Source: Bacteroidetes bacterium GWF2_35_48 (GTDB lineage Bacteria; Bacteroidota; Bacteroidia; Bacteroidales; GWF2-35-48). Taken from it: DNA of 32,152 bases. Below are positions 16,734 through 23,034 of the stretch, piece after piece. Where the stretch lies: assembly GCA_001769125.1 (NCBI GenBank), contig MEOG01000053.1, positions 1 to 32,152 on the forward strand. Direction: 5' to 3'. A model generated the notes under the pieces. It had not been told where the DNA came from and made no database searches. It saw only the letters and a list, made by a program, of their open reading frames with translations. Position numbers and translations under genes: made by a program. Each line of letters begins with the position of its first letter. The first letter of the stretch is position 1.

Positions 16734-18149
16734 TTATTTTCCGCTGCGTTGCAGAATAATTTTAATGGTATAGATCATTATTTTGAAGTCAAGGTAAAGC
16801 GACATATTTTCCAAATAAATAATATCATATTTAAGGCGCTCAATCATCTGTTCCACATTTTCTGCATAACCATATTTAACCTGTCCCCAGGAAGTGATTC
16901 CAGGTCTTACTTTATGAAGATGTAAGTAGTGGGGAGCCTGCTGCACTATCTGATCAATATAAAACTGACGCTCCGGTCGTGGTCCCACAAGCGACATATC
17001 TCCTATCATAACATTATAAAACTGGGGCAATTCATCAAGCCTCGATTTTCGCATTAATTTACCGAATTTTGTAATTCTTGAATCATTTTGGCTTGAAAGC
17101 GCCGGTCCATTTTTTTCAGCATCAGTAAACATAGACCTGAATTTATAAATTGTAAAAGGTTTTCCGTACCTTCCAATTCGCTCATGACTATATAAAATTG
17201 GTCCTCTTGATGAGGTTTTGACTCCAATAATCAAAAAAAGATAAACAGGTATTAACAAAAATATTGCAATAACAGATGCAATAATATCAATCAACCTTTT
17301 CACATTCTTCTGCCACACGGGCATAATATCATAAGAAATCTGAATAAGCGGTGTTCCGTAAATTGCGCTCATTTTTACAGAACCTGTAAGAATATCATAC
17401 ATTGCAGGAATCACTTTAATAATAACATGCTTGTCCTGTAATTTATTTATTATTCGCCACACTTCTTCCTGTTCAGAAGACTCAATCGCTATAATAACTT
17501 CCTCTACTTTATTATTATCAATGATTATACGCAAATCATCCAAATTTCCGAGATGGGCTATATGTTTCCCGAGAACGCATCCATTTTTTTCTGAAATGCT
17601 AACAAAACCTATAAATATATTACCGTAAGATATTTTTTGAGAAGAAAACGCCTGATATAACTTCAGTGCTTTTTCATTGCTTCCAATCAAAATAGTATTA
17701 AAACCAAGAATTCCCTTCTGAATTTTCTTTGAAGTTTTGGTGGTTATTATAAGGCGGGGTATATAACAAAGAAAAAACTGCAGCGCAAAAAAAGTAACTA
17801 TTGAAGAATAATAGTTTTTATAAGTTGAAACCTGATCATCCAGCATCAGGGAAAAAAATATGATTATTGTCCCAAGAATAGTAACAAAAAGGGTTTGACC
17901 AAGCTCTATCAGCCTTGATTTTCTGTAAATATCCTTATAATAACCGACCAAATAATAGATTAAAAGCCAGAAAACAGGGATAAAGGCAAGACCTGCATAA
18001 AAATTAAAATTAAAATCAACAGGAATATCATAACCGAACTTTAAGGGTTCTATATAGATTTTCCGAAAAATAAAAAACATAATCCATGCAACCGATGAAG
18101 AAAGAATATCGGCAATAAGATATTTAGCTAAGTGTAAATTCTTATTCAT
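16734..18149 (-). CDS. Polyprenyl-phosphate sugar phosphotransferase (WbaP/WcaJ-type)
   Basis: 471 residues. It transfers a sugar-1-phosphate from a nucleotide sugar to undecaprenyl phosphate, the first step of capsule, exopolysaccharide or O-antigen unit synthesis at the inner membrane. Four N-terminal membrane segments (about 10-28, 50-70, 84-103, 115-133) precede a CoA-binding-like Rossmann region (150-260). The catalytic bacterial sugar transferase domain starts with VKRLIDIIASVIAIFLLIP (283-301) and has KFRSM (336-340), DELPQ (372-376), GPRPER (389-394) and RPGITSWGQV (415-424). All are as in active enzymes. Sugar specificity (glucose, galactose or an amino sugar) cannot be read. Its ATG overlaps the stop of the lipoprotein gene by one base, so translation is probably coupled. 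No glycosyltransferase cluster is next to it. Confidence 0.93.
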   Translation of the reverse strand: MNKNLHLAKYLIADILSSSVAWIMFFIFRKIYIEPLKFGYDIPVDFNFNFYAGLAFIPVFWLLIYYLVGYYKDIYRKSRLIELGQTLFVTILGTIIIFFSLMLDDQVSTYKNYYSSIVTFFALQFFLCYIPRLIITTKTSKKIQKGILGFNTILIGSNEKALKLYQAFSSQKISYGNIFIGFVSISEKNGCVLGKHIAHLGNLDDLRIIIDNNKVEEVIIAIESSEQEEVWRIINKLQDKHVIIKVIPAMYDILTGSVKMSAIYGTPLIQISYDIMPVWQKNVKRLIDIIASVIAIFLLIPVYLFLIIGVKTSSRGPILYSHERIGRYGKPFTIYKFRSMFTDAEKNGPALSSQNDSRITKFGKLMRKSRLDELPQFYNVMIGDMSLVGPRPERQFYIDQIVQQAPHYLHLHKVRPGITSWGQVKYGYAENVEQMIERLKYDIIYLENMSLYLDFKIMIYTIKIILQRSGK

Positions 18150-19021
18150 CAGAAATGCAAAAGTTTAATATTGTCAAAAAAAAGCTTACCCTCAAGTGTT
18201 GTATCCGCTTTGTCTGCGCCTATATAAATATTGTATGAATTTCCATAATAATTTTGTAATATCATATCGGTCAACTCAAAATAAATTTTATTCCAGTTTT
18301 CAGTCGGGCGTACATTAAAGAAATAAGGATATAAAGTACTGCCCGAGTTTGAATTCACTATAAGCCCCATATAAAATTCAACATTTGTTTTATAATCAAA
18401 CTCAAGATAAATAGGGGTTTGATTTTTTGGTAATTCATACGGCAATGACGTTTTACAGCGAAAAGCCTTTTTACTGTCCGGTAAATGAATCAAACCCGAA
18501 AAACCGCCTTCAAAAACATCTTCATTTGATTTAATAAAAGGAACATCACTTGGGAATATCGTATCAAAGAACATTCCAATCTGATCAAAATTTTCATTAA
18601 AAGATACTTTTGTTTCAGTTCTGTATGTTACGCGCGGTTTGATAGTAGTAACTTCTCCGGATACAAACGTTGTGTCTATGGTATATGCCTGATAAAAGGG
18701 ATACCATTTCCGACTTGCTGAAATTCCATTTGCTTTTATGCCTGCCCTAACCATAATGGTATGCTTTCCGGTTTTAAGAACGGGAAAAGTTTTAGGTAAT
18801 TCATAAACGCCTAACAGGTTACCGTCAATATTAATCCAGGCATCGGTAATTTTATCGGATACGGAGCCATGCAGTGCAGATGAGGAGTAAACTTCAATTT
18901 TATCAATACGGATATACGCAGGAATCTCCTCAGAAGGATTAATAAGATTGCAAGAGGAAAAAAGTGCTAAAAAAAACGAACCGATAAATATATATAAAGT
19001 TCTGGTAATCTTATAATTCAT
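18149..19021 (-). CDS. Lipoprotein of unknown function, coupled to the sugar transferase gene
   Basis: 290 residues with a lipoprotein signal (YIFIGSFFLALFSSC; lipid Cys24). The N-terminal half (about 36-150) resembles a small Ig-like domain with PAYIRIDKIEVYS and LLGVYELPKTFPVLKTGKHTIMVRAGI, as in many Bacteroidota proteins that end up at the outer membrane. Residues 150-290 form a jelly-roll-like segment (FENFDQIGMFFD type, LPYELPKNQTPIYLEFDYK, then LFFDNIKLLHF). The latter resembles carbohydrate-binding modules. It overlaps the start of the polyprenyl sugar transferase gene by one base (TGATG), so it may act in the same surface polysaccharide pathway. That link is inferred from position only. 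Confidence 0.72.
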   Translation of the reverse strand: MNYKITRTLYIFIGSFFLALFSSCNLINPSEEIPAYIRIDKIEVYSSSALHGSVSDKITDAWINIDGNLLGVYELPKTFPVLKTGKHTIMVRAGIKANGISASRKWYPFYQAYTIDTTFVSGEVTTIKPRVTYRTETKVSFNENFDQIGMFFDTIFPSDVPFIKSNEDVFEGGFSGLIHLPDSKKAFRCKTSLPYELPKNQTPIYLEFDYKTNVEFYMGLIVNSNSGSTLYPYFFNVRPTENWNKIYFELTDMILQNYYGNSYNIYIGADKADTTLEGKLFFDNIKLLHF

Positions 19022-19146
19022 GCCGTATATTAAAACCTACATCTGAAAAACTAATTTACAATAACGTCAAGTACAATTCATTATTGCATAAATATTCATT
19101 AAAAAATAATTTTTTATAACATAAAATTGGAGGGTAGTGGGTAGGG

Positions 19147-19182
19147 TACTGTAGAATCGCTCCATGGAGCGATTTTACAGTA
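19147..19182. repeat. Palindrome family 2, copy 2, intact
   Basis: A 36-bp palindrome (19147-19164 with 19165-19182) with a single mismatched pair and no loop (centre CCATGG). The arms match those of 11467-11522. It lies between the lipoprotein gene and the Gfo/Idh/MocA gene. Confidence 0.9.
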
Positions 19183-19206
19183 AGTGTTAAAATTTGCGTT
19201 AAAGCA

Positions 19207-20178
19207 CTACATACAATTAGATGTAAGCTTCATACGCTCAATAATTTTATTGGCAACCGTAAGCGTATTGTATGAGTCTTCTATGCTGGTCAGAGGTTTT
19301 GTGTCGTGAATTATGCTGTGATGAAAATTTTGCATTTCTTCCCTGAATATTACTTTATGATTTACAACTTCAGGTTTTTCAAGATAAACTTCTCTTTCGC
19401 CAATAATTTTAGAATTCGGTAGCTGATTCATAAAATCAGTATCTTTTATTCTGAGAACATTTACTTCTTTATTGAAAAAATCAAGTGTAATGTATGCATC
19501 TTTCTGAAAAAAGCGGCTTTTGCTCATAGGATACAAAGAAAGGCGGCTTGCCGTAATGTTGGCAACACAACCATTATCAAACTCAATTCGGGCATTTGCA
19601 ATATCGAAGGTATCGCTTACAATAGAAACCCCGCTTGAACTGATTTTTTTTACATTTGATTTTATTGTACTTAATACAATGTCTATATCATGAACCATTA
19701 AATCAAAAACTACAGGTTGATCAGCGGTATCTTCATTAAAAACAGCAAGTCTGTGACTCTCAACAAACATGGGATTGTTCACATATCCACGACCGGTTGA
19801 ATAAGCAGGATTAAACCTTTCTGGATAATTAACCTGAACTTTCATATTTCCTTCATTGGCGAGCTTTAAAATTGAAAGAGTTTCACTTTCGCCTAACAAA
19901 GTGGGTTGTTCTATAAATATATGTTTGAAATTTCGAATTGCTTCAATTGCCAGATCATAATATTGCTTTGTCGGAGAATTCAAGCATACTGCATCACATT
20001 TATCTAATAATAATTTTGGAGAGTTGAAAGATTTAAGATGAAACTGGCTGGCAAGTTCCATAGCTTTGTTCGGGTCATGATCGAAAATTCCGGTAATTTC
20101 AAATTCATTCAACGAACGCAATATTTGTAAATTGCTTTCCGTATTTTTTCCTATTCCAAAAACCCCGATTTTAATCAT
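19207..20178 (-). CDS. Gfo/Idh/MocA family oxidoreductase
   Basis: 323 residues from the ATG at 20178. This start gives the canonical Rossmann beginning MIKIGVFGIGKNTES (GxGxxx(N)) and follows a -7-like box at 20200-20207; the longer frame to 20268 reads through that box. NAD(P)-binding residues 1-115 are followed by the alpha/beta domain with MVHDIDI (His163, Asp164), as in family enzymes. The family motif EKP is EQP here (90-92), replacing the conserved lysine that usually contacts cofactor and substrate. It would act on a sugar or sugar nucleotide, but the Lys-to-Gln change may alter or abolish the redox role. Divergent from pcm. Confidence 0.85.
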   Translation of the reverse strand: MIKIGVFGIGKNTESNLQILRSLNEFEITGIFDHDPNKAMELASQFHLKSFNSPKLLLDKCDAVCLNSPTKQYYDLAIEAIRNFKHIFIEQPTLLGESETLSILKLANEGNMKVQVNYPERFNPAYSTGRGYVNNPMFVESHRLAVFNEDTADQPVVFDLMVHDIDIVLSTIKSNVKKISSSGVSIVSDTFDIANARIEFDNGCVANITASRLSLYPMSKSRFFQKDAYITLDFFNKEVNVLRIKDTDFMNQLPNSKIIGEREVYLEKPEVVNHKVIFREEMQNFHHSIIHDTKPLTSIEDSYNTLTVANKIIERMKLTSNCM

Positions 20179-20199
20179 GTAGTGTATCAGATTTTTTTG

Positions 20200-20207
20200 T
20201 AAAAGTA
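20200..20207 (-). promoter_or_regulatory. -7 box of the Gfo/Idh/MocA gene
   Basis: The minus strand reads TACTTTTA, matching TAnnTTTG except the last base, 22-29 bp before the ATG at 20178. Confidence 0.5.
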
Positions 20208-20313
20208 CAGCGATTTTCATTCTGTAAAATCCATACTTAAAGTTAATTATTAACTTTTTAATGTTCATAAACCCAAAGCAGAAAACAGCTCGTGCTTTAT
20301 ATAAAAAATATAT

Positions 20314-20321
20314 TACTTTTG
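20314..20321 (+). promoter_or_regulatory. -7 box of pcm
   Basis: TACTTTTG is a full match to TAnnTTTG, 25-32 bp before the ATG at 20346. It rules against the upstream GTG (20292) as the start. Confidence 0.65.
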
Positions 20322-20345
20322 CCGGCTAAGAATCGAAAATATAAT

Positions 20346-20999
20346 ATGGAAGACACGTTCAAGCTACAGGGGAAAAGAAAACAACTTGTTGATGATTTGA
20401 AAAAAAAAGGAATAACGGACACTGCTGTACTTGATGCTTTGCAAAAAGTTCCCAGACATTTTTTCATTGCTAAAGGATTAGAAGAAAAAGCTTATGAAGA
20501 TGTAGCACTGCCTATAGCTTCGGAACAGACCATTTCACAGCCCTACACTGTAGCTTTTCAATCGCAGCTTCTCGAAGTAAAAAGCAATCTGAAAATTCTT
20601 GAAATAGGAACAGGATCGGGATATCAGGCTGCAATTCTTTCTACAATGGGAGCGAATGTATATTCTATCGAAAGGCACGAAGCGTTATATAAAAGTACAT
20701 CTGTTTTACTAAGAAAAAAAGGTTATAGGGTAAATCTATTTTATGGTGACGGTTACAAAGGCTTACCAACTTATGGTCCGTTTGACAGAATATTAATTAC
20801 TGCAGCTGCTCCCATAATTCCTGATGATTTAAAAACGCAACTAAAAACAGGAGGGATTCTTATCGTTCCGCTAGGAGAAGGAGGAAGGCAGGTTATGACA
20901 AAGCTTGTAAAAAATAAGGATGATTCTTTTTCAGTTACGGAGCACGATTCTTTTGCTTTTGTTCCCATGCTGAAAGGAAAAGTTTCAGACAACGTATAA
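20346..20999 (+). CDS. pcm: Protein-L-isoaspartate O-methyltransferase
   Basis: 217 residues from the ATG at 20346 (MEDTFKLQG), chosen because the open frame's upstream start lies before the promoter. It uses S-adenosylmethionine to methylate isoaspartyl residues in damaged proteins, allowing repair. Seen: the PCMT motifs VPRHFF (35-40), EQTISQPYTVA (60-70), the SAM-binding loop EIGTGSGYQA (86-95), ERH for the ribose-contacting acidic loop, and the C-terminal FVPMLKG. Length matches the usual 210-220. It is a single gene; a stretch with tandem GGCAGTCA repeats follows. Confidence 0.95.
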   Translation: MEDTFKLQGKRKQLVDDLKKKGITDTAVLDALQKVPRHFFIAKGLEEKAYEDVALPIASEQTISQPYTVAFQSQLLEVKSNLKILEIGTGSGYQAAILSTMGANVYSIERHEALYKSTSVLLRKKGYRVNLFYGDGYKGLPTYGPFDRILITAAAPIIPDDLKTQLKTGGILIVPLGEGGRQVMTKLVKNKDDSFSVTEHDSFAFVPMLKGKVSDNV

Positions 21000-21026
21000 T
21001 AATTGGTAATTGGCTCTTGCGTAGTC

Positions 21027-21049
21027 GGCAGTCAGGCAGTCAGGCAGTC
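21027..21049. repeat. Tandem octamer GGCAGTCA
   Basis: Two full and one partial (GGCAGTC) units downstream of pcm. The region also starts with TAATTGGTAATTGG, a word resembling the one at 11446-11458. No gene or terminator is clear here. Confidence 0.8.
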
Positions 21050-21129
21050 CTGTAGTCGAAAGTCGCGGTGTTAATACTGAGTAAAATATTTTACAAAAAA
21101 ACCAAAATGTATTTTGAAAATTATTAAAA

Positions 21130-21149
21130 AAGTACTTGTATTTGTACTT
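21130..21149 (+). promoter_or_regulatory. Probable operator of the antitoxin gene
   Basis: Inverted repeat AAGTAC-N8-GTACTT, 21 bp before the ATG of the YefM-type antitoxin. Known YefM/YoeB operators have a TGTACA core, and this site contains TTGTACTT, so autorepression by the antitoxin is likely. Confidence 0.5.
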
Positions 21150-21169
21150 AAATAATAAATATTAAAACT

Positions 21170-21424
21170 ATGTTAGCAGCAAATTACACAGAATTCCGAA
21201 CAGGACTTAAAGGATTTTTAGATACCGTTGAGAATAATAATGAAACGTTAATTATAAAGAGAAATTCTGGAAAAGGAACAGTTTTAATTTCGTTGTCCGA
21301 TTATAATTCATTAATGGAAACAGCACATCTTTTCAGTTCAAAAAAGAATACTAAAAGACTTTTGGAATCAATAGAACAAATGAAAGCCGGAAAAATTATT
21401 AAAAAAGGGTTAAACGAGGAATAA
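21170..21424 (+). CDS. Phd/YefM family antitoxin
   Basis: 84 residues. It neutralises a RelE/YoeB-type mRNA-cleaving toxin and represses its own promoter. It has the usual DNA-binding N-terminal half (NYTEFRTGLKGFLDTVENNNETLIIKR) and the family motif VLISLSDYNSLMETAHL, with a short charged C-terminal tail that in relatives binds the toxin. An inverted repeat sits just upstream. Stop and the next ATG overlap by one base (TAATG), as in intact yefM-yoeB pairs, but the following yoeB is broken, so this antitoxin is probably an orphan. Confidence 0.88.
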   Translation: MLAANYTEFRTGLKGFLDTVENNNETLIIKRNSGKGTVLISLSDYNSLMETAHLFSSKKNTKRLLESIEQMKAGKIIKKGLNEE

Positions 21425-21556
21425 TGAGAATTATATTTTCGAAAATTGTTTGGGATGATTACATATCTTGGCAAGCGGAAGATAAAAAAATATTGCGAAA
21501 AAGATAAAATATCACATGCTTACAGTATAATATTAATCTCCCGAAAACCACTATAA
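21424..21556 (+). pseudogene. Broken YoeB toxin gene
   Basis: From the ATG overlapping the antitoxin stop, 27 codons read MRIIFSKIVWDDYISWQAED and on to KKILRKR before a stop (21505-21507). This is the start of YoeB, with the WDDY-W and D-K spacing seen in E. coli YoeB. In the +1 frame, from 21503, the sequence continues as DKISHAYSIILISRKPL and a stop at 21554, which resembles the C-terminal YoeB segment EHRLVYxxxxxLIIxxCRYHY. This is read as an internal deletion of roughly 40 codons plus a frameshift. The catalytic His/Tyr of the C-terminus are gone. N-terminal identity is clear; the tail match is weak. Confidence 0.75.
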
Positions 21557-21558
21557 AA

Positions 21559-22194
21559 ATGATTTCTATAAAAACATTTGTATTCAGTCCCTTCCAGGTT
21601 AACACCTATTTAGTGTATGATGAAACAAAAGAATGTATAATAATTGACGCTGCCTGCATTGAAATTTCTGAAGAAAAAGAAATTTCTGAATTTATTGAAA
21701 AGCATTCATTAAAACCTGTAAATATATTAAATACGCATGGGCATTTAGATCATATTTTCGGAAACAAATATCTGAAAAATAAATATCAATGTGACATTTT
21801 CGGGCATGCGGCAGACGACATAGTTGTTGCTAATGCAAAAGCTTATGGCGCACATTTCGGAATTGATTTTCCTGAACCTCCGCCTTTTTCTACTCATATA
21901 AATGACAATGATATTCTGCAATTTGGCAACACTTCAATAAAAGTCATTCACACACCGGGGCACACACAGGGAGGAATTTCATTTTATTTTGAAAAAGATT
22001 CTGTATTATTTTCAGGAGACACACTTTTTCAGGGAAGCATTGGAAGAACAGACCTGCCGGGAGGAAACTATAATACGCTTATCAATTCAATAAAAACAAA
22101 GTTGCTTGTTTTACCGAAAAATACAATCGTATATTCTGGTCATGGCCTCTCAACAAGTATTGAAAAAGAATTAGAGGGAAATCCCTTTTTGTAA
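21559..22194 (+). CDS. MBL-fold metallo-hydrolase, glyoxalase II-like
   Basis: 211-residue cytoplasmic protein with the full metal-binding set: THGHLDH (His60, His62, Asp64, His65), His135 in HTPGHTQGG, Asp154 in FSGDTLFQGS and His195 in YSGHG. GRTDLPGGN and the length are typical of the short glyoxalase II-like subgroup found widely in Bacteroidota. It probably hydrolyses a thioester such as a lactoyl-thiol; the substrate is inferred from the family only. It is 2 bp from the convergent small membrane protein. Confidence 0.9.
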   Translation: MISIKTFVFSPFQVNTYLVYDETKECIIIDAACIEISEEKEISEFIEKHSLKPVNILNTHGHLDHIFGNKYLKNKYQCDIFGHAADDIVVANAKAYGAHFGIDFPEPPPFSTHINDNDILQFGNTSIKVIHTPGHTQGGISFYFEKDSVLFSGDTLFQGSIGRTDLPGGNYNTLINSIKTKLLVLPKNTIVYSGHGLSTSIEKELEGNPFL

Positions 22195-22196
22195 AA

Positions 22197-22859
22197 TTAC
22201 TTTATTTTTATCGAAGTATAACCAAAAGAAGGAGTTTCTGGCTGCAAATTTAAAAAAATTGTCGCTATAACCCCAATAGCAAGACCAATACCTGAGCCAA
22301 TAATTGTTGATTTTAATTTCTTTTGTGAAGACACCTCACAGTAACCCAATACATAATGCTCATTCGTTACCATTTCAGGGTTTTGCTTCGCTATTTTCCT
22401 TCTTGATGCGCCTGTAAAACCTATCCCAGAACTTGTTGCTGTAGGCAGTAAGGGAGAATATAAAATAGATTTTATGCCGATAAGAGGAGTAATAAATGGC
22501 GACGCTGTTCCAATTAAAACACCTGTAACAAAACACCAATTACATTTATACTTTTCACGAGCATCCGATTCTCCATGCACAAAATCCCGCATTTGATCAA
22601 CAGTCATAAAATCCTCTTTTGAAGTGTCAGTTTTATAAATCACTTCTTCTCTTCCAGATGCATCAATGATAGAGAAAACTAAATCAATATCTACTTCCTG
22701 AGTTTCCTGAAAAGTATTTTTCCATATAATAGCAGTTCCAAAATCATTATACCGATAATTTGAAAGTAAAAATTTTTCACCATTAGTCAATAAAACTGTA
22801 AATTGAGAATAACTTACAGAGGAAATCAATAAAATAATAAAAAGGAATAACAAGCGCAT
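22197..22859 (-). CDS. Exported membrane protein of unknown function
   Basis: 220 residues. It begins with a signal peptide (MRLLFLFIILLISSVSYSQ). A strand-rich stretch (FTVLLTNGEKFLLSNYRYND, about 20-75) is followed by charged residues. Two hydrophobic segments near 107-135 (WCFVTGVLIGTASPFITPL) and 182-204 (IIGSGIGLAIGVIATIFL) suggest membrane association. CNWC (105-108) is a CxxC pair. I recognise no family. Divergent from gcvP, 175 bp away. Confidence 0.65.
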   Translation of the reverse strand: MRLLFLFIILLISSVSYSQFTVLLTNGEKFLLSNYRYNDFGTAIIWKNTFQETQEVDIDLVFSIIDASGREEVIYKTDTSKEDFMTVDQMRDFVHGESDAREKYKCNWCFVTGVLIGTASPFITPLIGIKSILYSPLLPTATSSGIGFTGASRRKIAKQNPEMVTNEHYVLGYCEVSSQKKLKSTIIGSGIGLAIGVIATIFLNLQPETPSFGYTSIKIK

Positions 22860-22963
22860 TTTATTTTTTTTGCAAACCTAATTGATTTTTAAAGAAACAC
22901 AAAAAATAATATTATGGGGATTGTTGAAACATGAACAAACAATTATTAAACATATTCATTTTT

Positions 22964-22994
22964 TTTGTACATTCACAATCTAAATTTAATTTTA
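22964..22994 (+). promoter_or_regulatory. Promoter of gcvP
   Basis: TTTG at 22964-22967 and TAATTTTA at 22987-22994 are separated by 19 bases, close to the Bacteroidota -33/-7 pattern, about 40 bp before the ATG at 23035. Confidence 0.5.
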
Positions 22995-23034
22995 CCACAA
23001 ATAAAAAGAATCAATAAATTAAATAAAAAAATAT

